A stretch of DNA of 64,000 nucleotides from Fuerstiella sp. Lineage in GTDB: Bacteria > Planctomycetota > Planctomycetia > Planctomycetales > Planctomycetaceae. The stretch covers positions 1 through 64,000 of the forward strand of contig JABABI010000013.1 in the NCBI GenBank assembly GCA_014238335.1, in the 5' to 3' direction. Positions 8,116 to 18,039 of this stretch are shown here, piece by piece. Position 1 is the first letter of the stretch. Every line of letters begins with the position of its first letter. A program made the translations under genes and the position numbers. The notes below the pieces were generated by a model. The model searched no databases. It saw only the letters and a list, made by a program, of their open reading frames with translations, and was not told where the DNA came from.

Positions 8116-10962
8116 CTAGCGGATGTAGCGGAATTCGATGGTCGAAAACATTGCTTGTACCATCTGGGTCCAGGCGTCGCCCTGACGTTTTTTAGTCGTA
8201 TCGGTGATCGACTTCAGAAACTGTTGGCTTAGCGACACCTCTGCCTCCGTCGCATGGCGACCGAGGATCAGCAGATAGGCGTGATCAATGCGATTCGCCG
8301 TTGTCAGTTCCGATTCGCTCAGAAGACGTTCTGCGGTGAGCCTGCCCTGCGTGCGAACGAACGTGTGATTCATCATGTACAGTGCTTGCGGAGCAACGGT
8401 ACTGACGTCGCGGCGGCCGGTCACCATACTTGGATTGGCAAAATCGAACACTTCAAAAAGTTCGGGCAAACTACAACGAAATACGGGTACGTAAACACTG
8501 CGTCGTGGCGTCTGGAACTGAAAGCCGACGTCCGTTTTAAGATTAGCGGGGAAAGTCGCTCCGCCCATCTCGAATTCCAACGTACCACCTACGGACAGCA
8601 TCGCGTCACGGAGCGACTCAGCGTCCAGGCGACGACGATTCATGTGCGTCAACAGTCGATTCTCTGGATCTTCCTGTTGCTCACCTGACGCGGCCGAGAG
8701 GCGATAGGTTCTCGATAGCACAATCGTCCGGATCAGCTTCTTCACAGACCAACCTTGTTGAACGAACTGCAGGGCCAGATGATCGAGCAGCTCGGGATGC
8801 GATGGCGATTCACCAGTTGTGCCGAAGTTATCGACGGTGCGAACCAGTCCTGCACCGAACAGCCAGTGCCACACTCGATTCACCATCACGCGCGACGTTA
8901 GCGGGTTCTTTGCATCGACGATCCAATTGGCGAGTTCCAGACGCCCGCTGCTGCTGGCGGGCATCTCAGGTACAGGTCCGTAGTTGGCGACCTGCAGCAC
9001 GCCGCGTGGGGCAATGACGCCCAGATTATCGATGCTGCCACGAATATGAATTTTCAAATCCGTTGGCTTCTTTTTCTCGACTGCTGAGTTGACCATCTCG
9101 CGAGCGGGTTTTTGTTTCCCGAGTGCAGCCAAATCCGCCGTCAGTTTCGCCATGCTTTTCTTGAGGGCCTGTCGTTCGCCTGCGGAAAGTTCCTTCTCCG
9201 CTTGTGACGCCGGGCTGGTTGTCACTGTGCTGTCTTCGTCGACACGTAGAAACTGAATGGCATCGGCTGTTAGAACCCCGTTCGTCCCCTCGTTCGAAAT
9301 CAGGACAAGGCTCTGCTCGTCCGCTTCGAAGCGATACGTGCCAAGTGAAAGAAAGCGTCCTGCAAGCGGTGGCGCCTTGCTCATATCGACGATGATTGTC
9401 TGCTTACCCGCGGCGCTGAACACTGTCACTGGAACGTTGGTCGCACGGCCGCCTCCATGCGAATAGGCGAAGCGTACTTCGTATTCCCCATCACCCGGCA
9501 GTTTCGGAATGAAGGAAAGCGTCTTGGCTCCTTTCCCCTTGTTGGCATCGTGAATGTAGCGTTTGCCAATGTAGTGCTTGGAATGCACCGAGTGCGTCCA
9601 CGCGCCCACCGTCTTTACATCGTCATCATCCACGACAATGCCCGGAAACGAAGACGCGGCGACAACTATCGGAAAAGTCGTTGGTGATTGCGGCTCCAAC
9701 GTCGCTTTCAGCGTGTTGATTTCCCTTTGCAGTCTGGTGACCGACAAATTGCGAAGTTCCGATTCTCGCTTCGCCGCGTCCGAGATTGGCAAGGGGACTT
9801 CCATGAAACCGGAGACATTCGAGTGCTTCAACCCCTGAACATTTTTGAGAATGCCTGCCATCGCGTAGTAATCGCGGGTAGGGATGGGGTCGAACTTGTG
9901 GTCGTGACAACGTGCGCAGGTGATCGTTTGCGCCAACAGACCCCTTCCTATGACGTCGAGCTGTTCATCGACAAAATCCATGTCGAGTTGGCTCTTGTTC
10001 TGGTTCTCGAGCAGAGTGTCACCCATCATCAGAAACGTCGTAGCGATGAGATTCTGCCGCCGCACCTCAACTGATGATGCCTCCAGTAAATCGCCTGCCA
10101 GTTGCTGCGTGATAAACTGATCGAAGGGTAGATCGTCATTGAACGCATCAATCACGTAGTCGCGATAACGCCAGGCATGTTTGAGTAAAACTCCGCGCAA
10201 TGACATCGATTCCGCGAAACGCGACACATCAAGCCAGTGGCGTCCCCAACGTTCACCGAAGCGTGGTGATTTCATCAACCGGTCAACGAGATTCTCATAC
10301 GCCCCGGATGACTTGTCGTTGACAAACTGGACAATCTGCTCCGGCGCAGGAGGCAGACCGATGAGGTCGAAGTAGAGCCGACGCACTAAGACAATCGTTT
10401 TCGCGTCGGGAGCCGGTTGCAGCCTTGCCGCCTCCAGTCTGGCGAGGATAAAGCGATCGATGTCGTTGTGCGGCCAGGCTGTGTTCCTGGTCGTGGGGAT
10501 GGTTGGTGCTTTGAGTGGATGATAAGCCCAGTGCTTCCGCCCGGATTCAATATCGATGGCCTTCGGCCTGGCAACCGGGTTGGTATCGCGACGGGGATCA
10601 ATCGCTCCGTCTTGAATCCATTTCTCGAAATCAGCAACAACCTCTGAAGACAGCTTCCCCTGGGGAGGCATCTCGAAGCCATCGTGCTTCAGAGCGGAAA
10701 TCAGCAGGCTTTCTTCCAGATCGCCCGGTACAACAGCCGGTCCCGATTCGCCACCTTCCAGCAATCCCTGTCGTGAGTCGACGAGCAAGCCTCCCCTTAA
10801 CTTCCTGGAATCAGCGGCATGACATTCATAACAATGCTCGACGAGGACGGGACGGATCTTTGTTTCGAAGAAATCGAGCCGCTTACGTTCCATAGACGGA
10901 TCGGCAGCCCAGGCCGAGCCTGCGGCAAGCAGAATCATGGTCCATAGAATTCCGGAACGCAT
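8116..10962 (-). CDS. DUF1549/DUF1553 cytochrome-type protein with golvesin-like insert
   Basis: Start ATG 10962 is chosen because it opens a signal peptide (MRSGILWTMILLAAGSAWA); the open frame continues to 11142 without a leader. The product is 948 residues. Order: planctomycete cytochrome-C domain with CYECH near residue 45, DUF1549 at about 155-255 (IDRFILARLEAARLQP, FGERWGRHWLDVSRFAES), a second CxxCH (CARCHDHKFDP) near 355, a golvesin/Xly-type beta-sandwich at about 440-575, and DUF1553 at about 675-920 (NPLTSRVMVNRVWHWLFG). Two haem motifs imply electron transfer; the substrate is unknown. It precedes DUF1501 by 15 bases and follows DUF1592 after a 192-base gap. Confidence 0.92.
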   Translation of the reverse strand: MRSGILWTMILLAAGSAWAADPSMERKRLDFFETKIRPVLVEHCYECHAADSRKLRGGLLVDSRQGLLEGGESGPAVVPGDLEESLLISALKHDGFEMPPQGKLSSEVVADFEKWIQDGAIDPRRDTNPVARPKAIDIESGRKHWAYHPLKAPTIPTTRNTAWPHNDIDRFILARLEAARLQPAPDAKTIVLVRRLYFDLIGLPPAPEQIVQFVNDKSSGAYENLVDRLMKSPRFGERWGRHWLDVSRFAESMSLRGVLLKHAWRYRDYVIDAFNDDLPFDQFITQQLAGDLLEASSVEVRRQNLIATTFLMMGDTLLENQNKSQLDMDFVDEQLDVIGRGLLAQTITCARCHDHKFDPIPTRDYYAMAGILKNVQGLKHSNVSGFMEVPLPISDAAKRESELRNLSVTRLQREINTLKATLEPQSPTTFPIVVAASSFPGIVVDDDDVKTVGAWTHSVHSKHYIGKRYIHDANKGKGAKTLSFIPKLPGDGEYEVRFAYSHGGGRATNVPVTVFSAAGKQTIIVDMSKAPPLAGRFLSLGTYRFEADEQSLVLISNEGTNGVLTADAIQFLRVDEDSTVTTSPASQAEKELSAGERQALKKSMAKLTADLAALGKQKPAREMVNSAVEKKKPTDLKIHIRGSIDNLGVIAPRGVLQVANYGPVPEMPASSSGRLELANWIVDAKNPLTSRVMVNRVWHWLFGAGLVRTVDNFGTTGESPSHPELLDHLALQFVQQGWSVKKLIRTIVLSRTYRLSAASGEQQEDPENRLLTHMNRRRLDAESLRDAMLSVGGTLEFEMGGATFPANLKTDVGFQFQTPRRSVYVPVFRCSLPELFEVFDFANPSMVTGRRDVSTVAPQALYMMNHTFVRTQGRLTAERLLSESELTTANRIDHAYLLILGRHATEAEVSLSQQFLKSITDTTKKRQGDAWTQMVQAMFSTIEFRYIR

Positions 10963-11154
10963 TGAATAACACCTCTGGGCAATGAACATCAGTTTGAAAC
11001 GCATCATACCTGCGGCATCTACCCTCTCGCAGTTTGACGATCCATCAATCATTCGCACGGTAGTGTATTCGATCTGACGTCTTCCTTCTTCAGCGAAGAC
11101 TAAATTAACTCCCAACCGTTGTCGCAATGAACCTTTTGGCATTAAGCGGGCTGG

Positions 11155-13794
11155 TTATTTTGTTTGAAAGGTTTTAGTTGCGATCAGGTCTACAACCAGA
11201 TCCTTGAAACCATTGCCTTTAGAGTGATTCGCTTTCACAATCGATTCGATCTCATGCTTTTCGGAATGGTTGAGAACGCGTCCAGTGGCATAAGTCATCA
11301 ACTTTTGAGCAAGGCAATTGGAAAACAGATCAATGTGATCGACAACCCAGGATTTAAAATCGATGACGTCATCGATTTGCGTACCGTCAGGGAGTACGCT
11401 GCTGGGGTCGATTGCCTTCCCCGATTCAGGCCATGTTTCGCGCCAGTTACCAACAGGGCCAAAGTTTTCAAGCATCAAGCCAATCGGATCAATCCGTCGG
11501 TGGCATGTCGCACAGGCAGCATCCGCGGTGTGCCTGGCCAGAAGGTCACGAGGTGTTGTGGCGCTTCGAGTCTCGGGTGTGAGCGCGGGAACATCTTTGG
11601 GCGGTTCGGGAGGCGGAGTGCCCAGAATATTTTCCAGAACCCATACCCCGCGTATAACGGGCTGGGTGTCCACACCATTGGCAGTGGCCATCATGATGGC
11701 TGATTGTCCGAGAAGGCCGCCGTAACGACTTCCTCGTTCAATGGACAATCGTTCTACCTTCAAGGCTTCACGCCAAAATCTTGTGGGTAGCTTGCCCCCC
11801 CGATTGTAGTTTTTATTGGCAAAAGCTTTGGAGGTAAACATGAAATCAGGATCGATGAAATCTGTCATCGGAAGGTTCTTATTAAGTATCTCTGTAAAGA
11901 ACCGTTCCACTTCACTTTTCGCCAAACTGATTTCCTCAGGAGTAAAATTGAATTCAGCACTTGGCATAATCCCGGCCAGGAGATTGGTGTCCAGCCACTG
12001 GCTTGTAAAGCTTTGCACCATGGGGGCCGAATGGCTTGTCGGCATTAGACGTTTGGCTTCTCGCCGCAAAACCCAGTATTCCATTTTCGAAGGATCCGCT
12101 TTGGACGGATGAACGGCAGATAGACGGCCGCGTCTGGCCAGGTCAATGAGAGTTTCATCGGGGGGGCCCTGAGTCAAAAAGTAAGACAGCCGAGTGGCCA
12201 GATCGTAATCATCAAATGGACCTGGATGGACGACCCTGTAAAGAAACCGTGGAGAAATCAAGATGTTGCGAATAAGCAAGTGCATCCCCTCAACAAATGA
12301 ATGCCCCGTGGCCCAATATTCTCTGGCGATCTGAAGGAAACTGTCCAGCGTATGTTGATCAACAGGACGACGAAACGCCCGCGGCAGGAAATTCGCCAGC
12401 ATTTTCTCTGCATACGCTAGATTGGAGAGATGCGATTTTTCAAATCCAGCAACATTAACCTGCAATTGAATTTGGCGTTTTTCGTCCGGGCCCGGCACTG
12501 GCTTCAACGGCCCCTTAACCTTGATTTTGTGAATTTCAAGGGAAGGACCTTTTTCAAAGTAATAATGAGCCAAAGCTTCCGCATAAGGACTGGTGTCCGC
12601 ATGGCCGCCAAAAATTTTCAGAAGCTTTTGGGTTCCCTTCGAGTCCATTTGGGCAGTACTTAAATCAAGATTAGGATCGTTCAAATGGCGTTTTACAAGT
12701 TCCCAGCCGTTTTGACCGCGCATGCCCGACCCCCTGCTTGCTTTGTCAAAACCGTTTGGGAACGCGGCAGCTTGCCAGGCGGCTAAAAAGCGTTTATCCC
12801 TTTCAAACGAGTTGCGCATGAGCAGGCTCAACAGTTTGCCATTCAGTTTCAACTCCGCATTCAGCCAACCCAAAACCAGGATCTGGCCTTTGTAAAGGTC
12901 GGCCTCAAACGTGATCGATTGCGGCGATTCAGACGTAACTTCTATTTCTTTGAGTACGCGTAACGTATCCTGCAACAGACGACCATCCACGGTGCGATCC
13001 ATGGCACGCACTTCAAGCACCATGGGTTCTTTTGATTTGGGATTAAAGGTCGAACTGTCAATGGTGATAAGGTAAGTACCACTATGTTGTATTTTCATAC
13101 CACCGGTCCAGGTGCAGGTTTTCCCCAAGGGTGAACCGCTGGAAGCCAGACGCAATGCCCCGTCATGGAGGGCAGCAGCTGAATAGCTGAGCGTCATATC
13201 CTCTGGCCCTACTATTCGAACCGTTGATTCAGGCAAGGCCTCTTTCGGCGGATAGAGCTCGTCAGCCACCTGCAAGGCACTGTCAGAATAGGCTTGCATC
13301 AAAGCCGGCGACACCACCAACCCCTGCCCAAGATTGTCAAAGCCCTCCAGGGTGGAGTCCTGGGGGAACCCTAAAGGCAGTTCAAATTCAGGCAGGTTGA
13401 ATAGCGAGAGAATCGTGTTTTGATATTCCGCGTTGCTTAAACGACGCGGCAAAGTCCCGCCGATTGGCGTGTGCTGCAACAGTTTTCCCGAGAGCCAGTC
13501 TTTTACAATTTGGCGCTCTTGTGCGGTGGGATTATCCTCTTCGGCCGGTGGCATAGTTTTCTGCTCACTGACTTCCAACACCCGTTCCATAAAATGGCGC
13601 TGCTGCTTCTGGGTCCAGTCAACCGAAGTGATGCCCAAATCTACGTCGCCTTCCTGCACATCAGCATCATGGCAATCCACGCAATATTTAGACAACACCT
13701 CATTCACTGGGCCAGGAATTTGCTGACCTTGAGCCGCTTGCAGCCAACCGGCTGAGATCAGACCGATAATAATTAGAATAAGATCACGGCGCAC
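11155..13794 (-). CDS. DUF1587/1595/1592/1588/1585 cytochrome-type protein
   Basis: An 879-residue protein with a GTG start at 13792-13794 that overlaps the TAG stop of the upstream DUF1552 gene (TAGTG), so translation is probably coupled. A signal peptide (LILIIIGLISAGWLQAAQG) leads to CVDCH at residues 38-42. Then come DUF1587 (about 112-185, PRRLSNAEYQNTILSLF), a beta-sandwich region, DUF1595 (about 458-520, LPRAFRRPVDQHTLDSF), DUF1592 (ATRLSYFLTQGPPDETL), DUF1588 (GVDTQPVIRGVWVLENILG) with a second haem motif CATCH near 761, and DUF1585. Full length for the family. Role: exported, probably haem-bearing partner of DUF1552; reaction unknown. Confidence 0.92.
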   Translation of the reverse strand: MRRDLILIIIGLISAGWLQAAQGQQIPGPVNEVLSKYCVDCHDADVQEGDVDLGITSVDWTQKQQRHFMERVLEVSEQKTMPPAEEDNPTAQERQIVKDWLSGKLLQHTPIGGTLPRRLSNAEYQNTILSLFNLPEFELPLGFPQDSTLEGFDNLGQGLVVSPALMQAYSDSALQVADELYPPKEALPESTVRIVGPEDMTLSYSAAALHDGALRLASSGSPLGKTCTWTGGMKIQHSGTYLITIDSSTFNPKSKEPMVLEVRAMDRTVDGRLLQDTLRVLKEIEVTSESPQSITFEADLYKGQILVLGWLNAELKLNGKLLSLLMRNSFERDKRFLAAWQAAAFPNGFDKASRGSGMRGQNGWELVKRHLNDPNLDLSTAQMDSKGTQKLLKIFGGHADTSPYAEALAHYYFEKGPSLEIHKIKVKGPLKPVPGPDEKRQIQLQVNVAGFEKSHLSNLAYAEKMLANFLPRAFRRPVDQHTLDSFLQIAREYWATGHSFVEGMHLLIRNILISPRFLYRVVHPGPFDDYDLATRLSYFLTQGPPDETLIDLARRGRLSAVHPSKADPSKMEYWVLRREAKRLMPTSHSAPMVQSFTSQWLDTNLLAGIMPSAEFNFTPEEISLAKSEVERFFTEILNKNLPMTDFIDPDFMFTSKAFANKNYNRGGKLPTRFWREALKVERLSIERGSRYGGLLGQSAIMMATANGVDTQPVIRGVWVLENILGTPPPEPPKDVPALTPETRSATTPRDLLARHTADAACATCHRRIDPIGLMLENFGPVGNWRETWPESGKAIDPSSVLPDGTQIDDVIDFKSWVVDHIDLFSNCLAQKLMTYATGRVLNHSEKHEIESIVKANHSKGNGFKDLVVDLIATKTFQTK

Positions 13795-15053
13795 TACGAC
13801 AGCACCTCGTTCATATTGCTTGTCGCATGCTTGAACTGATCCACTTCCATCCCCAGCTTTTGCATCAAAGTAACGTACAGATCCCCCAACAGCGGACTGC
13901 CCTTTTTACTCTGGTCGACGGCGACATGGCCCTGATGTTTAAAGCCGCCACCGGCAACGAGTGTCGGCAGGTTTTTATTACTGTGACGACTTGCATCGCC
14001 CATGCCAGTTCCCAGCAGCACCACGGTATCGTCGAGCAGTGACTTGCCGTGAGCATTTTTCTTCTCTTTGAGTTGTTTGATAAAGCCACTGAAGCTACGC
14101 ATGTGCGCGGTTTCAATGGCGACCAGATCCGCAATCATCTTGGGACTATTCCCATGATGCGATAGCTTATGATACCCCGTCCCTAGTGCCTTGCCGTCAA
14201 AAGAAAACACCTGCCCCCCGCCGTCGATAAACAATGAAAGCACACGCGACGACTCGGTTTCCAGTGTCAGCGCCATCAGGTCGTAGAGGATGTCGCTGAG
14301 CTCAATTTGATGACTCGGCTCCAACGAAACAGAACTGGGCAGTTGATAATCGGGCCTTGGGATGGGATCGTTAATGGCATTCAGTTGCCGGCCCATTCGT
14401 TTTTCAACCGCACGCATCGAATCAAAATATTCGTCAAGCTTGTTACGGTCGGCAAGGGGCAAGGCACGTTGCAAACGTTTGGCATCGGCCAGCAGACCAT
14501 CGAGTGAACTTCTGCCACTCTGCAGAATAGATTCCGTGCGCGCTCGATCCTCACTCGAAACAAAGAGTGTTTTATACAACACACTCGGCTGCTGCATCCT
14601 CGGCAGCCCTACGCCTCGCCGCGTAAAGCTCATCGCAATATGGCCTTCGGCTGCTTCTCTTCCTGTTGACAGTTCGAGCGATGGAAAGCGTGATTTCTGC
14701 CCAATTTGATCCGCAATGATCTGATCAAGCGAATAGGTTTTGAGTGGCGCCCCACACAAAAAATTCGGCCATCCCGCATGATTATTGACGGCCCGATGAT
14801 CGAGGCCGGAGAACACCGTCATGTCATCTTGAAAAGCTTTCAGCGGCGCCAGCGTTGCCGGCATGTCATAAGCCATACCGGTCTGTTTGGGATAGAAGGC
14901 TTTTTGATGCCAGCCCAGCAACGTACCGACTGCAACAAAGTTCCGCGGCCCGACAGTCGCGGCGGTGGGCGCCGAGAATGCTTCAAGCGAGGGCAACGCG
15001 AGGGCCATGCCAGCGCCGCGCAGAAAGTGACGGCGGTCGAGATTACTATTCAT
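13794..15053 (-). CDS. DUF1552 family protein, Tat-exported (copy A)
   Basis: A 419-residue protein with the leader DRRHFLRGAGMALALPSLEAF at residues 6-26, a Tat-type signal. Family blocks include SFTRRGVGLPRMQQPSVLYK, RMGRQLNAINDPIPRPDY, YHKLSHHGNSP and LLGTGMGDASRHSNKNLP. It is clearly the same subfamily as the protein at 58483-59739, which shares these blocks nearly in full. Transcribed six bases after the DUF1592-type gene at 15060 and overlapping by one base the DUF1592 gene that follows, it belongs to one operon-like run. Function is unknown; genomic pairing with a cytochrome protein is the only strong clue. Confidence 0.92.
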   Translation of the reverse strand: MNSNLDRRHFLRGAGMALALPSLEAFSAPTAATVGPRNFVAVGTLLGWHQKAFYPKQTGMAYDMPATLAPLKAFQDDMTVFSGLDHRAVNNHAGWPNFLCGAPLKTYSLDQIIADQIGQKSRFPSLELSTGREAAEGHIAMSFTRRGVGLPRMQQPSVLYKTLFVSSEDRARTESILQSGRSSLDGLLADAKRLQRALPLADRNKLDEYFDSMRAVEKRMGRQLNAINDPIPRPDYQLPSSVSLEPSHQIELSDILYDLMALTLETESSRVLSLFIDGGGQVFSFDGKALGTGYHKLSHHGNSPKMIADLVAIETAHMRSFSGFIKQLKEKKNAHGKSLLDDTVVLLGTGMGDASRHSNKNLPTLVAGGGFKHQGHVAVDQSKKGSPLLGDLYVTLMQKLGMEVDQFKHATSNMNEVLS

Positions 15054-15059
15054 GCGTGG

Positions 15060-18026
15060 CTACCTTTCGCTTCCGGTTACGTTTAAATTGAGCTTGCGAT
15101 AAAGAAAGGCGTCCGAAGTAAGCAGTGATATCAACAACGCGTTCATGCTGCCGCCACTTTCTTCATAAGCACTGTAGGCATTCTGGAGAACAGGCGCGTC
15201 ATTGATGGTTTCATTTCGACCCATCCAGTAACGGAATACATGGCGCACAAACACCTGCTTCACGCGTACGCTGCGGGACAGTTTTTCTATCATCTCCAGG
15301 GCATTGTTGACCGGCCCGTCCAGAGCGGCTTCGCCGCTATTACTGATTTCGCCAGTGGCATTGACGGGTTTCCCAAGTTCAGTGGTTCGGAAAAGACCAG
15401 CGTGGTTAAACATTTCAAAGGGTAAGCCCAGCGGGTCCATCTTCCGATGGCATTTCCAACATTGCTCTTCCCGCGTCACTCGCATGCGATGACGCAGCGT
15501 CTCTTCAGGCTCATCCGGCAACATCGCATCGACCGTGATGGGTACGTCTGCGATCGCTCCGCCCAACAAACGCTCGCGAATCCATTTGCCTCGCAAGATG
15601 GCGTGATTGTCCATGGCATCCGAGTGCGAGACCAGCCAGATGGGGTGAGTGAGAATTCCCTTGCGTTGGTCATCGGGAACTGTCGTGAGACGTCTTGTGG
15701 TCTTGCCGCCGAACTTCCCCTTCGTTTCAGGGTTCGACAATTCGCTGTAGGGTTGAACCCTGACATGGACCGTCCGTTCGGTTGTCTCCGCTGGTTTCTT
15801 CGCATTGATTTTGGCGGTTTCTGGACCATCTTCAATCACAGCAGGCCTGTCCGCAGCTAAGAACTGAACGGCATCGGCAACCACCATCCCACCGCCGCCG
15901 CTGCCAGAAATCTCAACTGCATCCCATGCGCCAGCTGGGAACTCGAAGAAGCCCAACGATTGAAAATAGCGGTCCGACCCGCGTTTGTTGAAAGTACCCG
16001 GGGCCCGCCTTTGGTCGATACGAAAGGTTTCTTCTCCATCCTTATGTCGAACGGTCACGCGGGCCTTGGGGGCTCGATTGGAGTGCGGTGCAAGTGTAAT
16101 TCGTACTTCGTACTTACCTGGCTCGGGGAACGTCACCGGATAAATCACCTGGGCGCTGGCAGTGCGAGTAAAGAGGTACTCAGTGCCCACATGAGTTGTC
16201 ACCCCGCTGGACTGAGACCACCGTCCCGTGACTTTTGCATCCGTGTTATCTACAACAATCCCTGGCAAGTCTTTGGCTTGTAAAGGAGGAAGCACGCTGG
16301 CCTTTTGTTTTGTGGCAACGAACTTTGTGCCTTTCCGAACAAACAGCGGCGTGCCATTTTTATCAACGACTTTTCCGTCCTTACTCAACTCCCGGAAGTA
16401 TCCTTCATTTCTGGCACTTTCAGGCAGAATTGCCCGGTTGGTGGTAAGTAACTCATAAAGAACATTTGTGTCCTCTTCCAGAATCAATTCCACCAGACGG
16501 TCGGTGTTGGTCGCCATCTTCACCATCAGAAATCGGTGCGACTTGCTCTTGCTCAGACCACCGGCCTTGAGTAGCAGGTTCTCATCTTTATCAATTTTAC
16601 CGGCGAGCTCGTAATCAAAATACTCCCTGAAGAAACGCAGGATGGCAGGTTTGCGAATGCTGTTATCGTCAAGAATGCGAGTGACTTCTCTTTTCACATC
16701 ATCTCTGGTCGTCAAACACCCATCTTTTAGGGCCTGCTTGAGTTTGCTGTCGGGTGCAACATAGGAGAAGGCGGCATTGATGGCCAAAACCAATTCCTGA
16801 TTTTGCAACATAACGCGGCCATACTTGTCGGGCTCCCCACCCTTGCACAGTTCTGATCGGAAGAGAGCGTCGCGATCGAGGAAGATTGGCATCAAGCCCA
16901 GGATTGCTCCTTCTTCTTTGCCAAGGGAATCGATGGACTTCTTGACAAGCCTGACATAGGTGGCCGTTTCATCTGCCGTCGGTGACCGCAGAGTCAGAGC
17001 TTCGAACAGAAAATCAACGGCTGCACTCACTCGCTCATCGCTGACACCGGGTTCAGACACCAAGTGATACACCGGTGTGATCGGCCGGTTTGATTTTTTG
17101 CGGTAGTAGACTCCCTCTGGGTCACCATGCTTAGTCTGGATCGTCCGGCCCTTATAGGTCGCTTTCCCCTTGTATTGCTGATCGATGTCTTCCACACGAT
17201 CCACAAATTGAAAGGGGTAGCCTTCGGGTCCAAACGCCATGAAGCGAATGATGGCTTCCGCATCGCTGGCAAGTCGCAAAGTTTCAGCAGTGTTGACTGA
17301 ATACAGGTAAGGGTAATTTTGCAATCCGCGCTTGACCTTTGTACTTAGTACAGGCGTGATTTTTGCAAGCCCGGAATGAAGAGAGAAAGGCGTCCCGACC
17401 CAATCCACTGTATCTTGAACGCCAAGATAAATATTGTTGCCCCGTTGATAGTGTTCGGGTACCTGGTCGCCGTGTGCTCTCACCCCGGGTTTTTCTGGAT
17501 TGTAAGGTGGCTCCATGGTCACCAATTCATTGAGTCGGGTGAAATGCTCCAGTGGATGCAGACGCCAGATGCGAGCCGGGGAGGAGGCTGGCAGTTGGTT
17601 CTTTGGCAATTCACCGAACAACAGTTCATGGTCCAGAAGATTGCCTTTGGATGGGTGAAGATGCTCATGGTAGCCCCCCGTGTTTTTCAAGGCGTGCCGC
17701 ATCCCCGCAACAATGAACTCGGCCAATTGCTGTCGCTCACCGAGCGTCGGCTGAGCCTCTTCCCGGGGAGGCATCTCTTTCACAGCAACCTGTTCCCGGA
17801 TGCTTTTCCATACGTGAGCGTTGTCGGCGTTGATCTCATTCAAGTCATGAAATGCAACATTGCCCTCCTGGGTGTCGTCACCATGACAATCAACGCAGTA
17901 CTTCATCAGAAAAGGTTTGACCTGTGAATCAAACGTCATCAACTCATCTGCAGCAAGGTTCGTCGCGGGAATCGACAAATACGCTGCCACAGCAAATGAA
18001 ACACAAGCAACTTTTCCAACAGTCAT
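15060..18026 (-). CDS. DUF1592-type cytochrome protein with golvesin-like insert
   Basis: A 988-residue exported protein. The signal peptide (VAAYLSIPATNLAA) is followed by CVDCH near residue 45 and EMPPREEAQPTLGERQQL, then a long divergent central part. DUF1592/1595-like blocks (FLFEALTLRSPTADETATYV, ILRFFREYFDYELAGKI) occur, with a golvesin/Xly-type beta-sandwich at about 579-720 (GIVVDNTDAKVTGRWSQSSG). DUF1588 carries CWKCHRKMDPLG near 857, and DUF1585 ends the protein. It is a different subfamily from the 11155-13794 protein. It starts 13 bases after the DUF1552 gene at 18040 and stops six bases before the next DUF1552 gene. Confidence 0.88.
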   Translation of the reverse strand: MTVGKVACVSFAVAAYLSIPATNLAADELMTFDSQVKPFLMKYCVDCHGDDTQEGNVAFHDLNEINADNAHVWKSIREQVAVKEMPPREEAQPTLGERQQLAEFIVAGMRHALKNTGGYHEHLHPSKGNLLDHELLFGELPKNQLPASSPARIWRLHPLEHFTRLNELVTMEPPYNPEKPGVRAHGDQVPEHYQRGNNIYLGVQDTVDWVGTPFSLHSGLAKITPVLSTKVKRGLQNYPYLYSVNTAETLRLASDAEAIIRFMAFGPEGYPFQFVDRVEDIDQQYKGKATYKGRTIQTKHGDPEGVYYRKKSNRPITPVYHLVSEPGVSDERVSAAVDFLFEALTLRSPTADETATYVRLVKKSIDSLGKEEGAILGLMPIFLDRDALFRSELCKGGEPDKYGRVMLQNQELVLAINAAFSYVAPDSKLKQALKDGCLTTRDDVKREVTRILDDNSIRKPAILRFFREYFDYELAGKIDKDENLLLKAGGLSKSKSHRFLMVKMATNTDRLVELILEEDTNVLYELLTTNRAILPESARNEGYFRELSKDGKVVDKNGTPLFVRKGTKFVATKQKASVLPPLQAKDLPGIVVDNTDAKVTGRWSQSSGVTTHVGTEYLFTRTASAQVIYPVTFPEPGKYEVRITLAPHSNRAPKARVTVRHKDGEETFRIDQRRAPGTFNKRGSDRYFQSLGFFEFPAGAWDAVEISGSGGGGMVVADAVQFLAADRPAVIEDGPETAKINAKKPAETTERTVHVRVQPYSELSNPETKGKFGGKTTRRLTTVPDDQRKGILTHPIWLVSHSDAMDNHAILRGKWIRERLLGGAIADVPITVDAMLPDEPEETLRHRMRVTREEQCWKCHRKMDPLGLPFEMFNHAGLFRTTELGKPVNATGEISNSGEAALDGPVNNALEMIEKLSRSVRVKQVFVRHVFRYWMGRNETINDAPVLQNAYSAYEESGGSMNALLISLLTSDAFLYRKLNLNVTGSER

Positions 18027-18039
18027 TGTTGCTTAGCCC

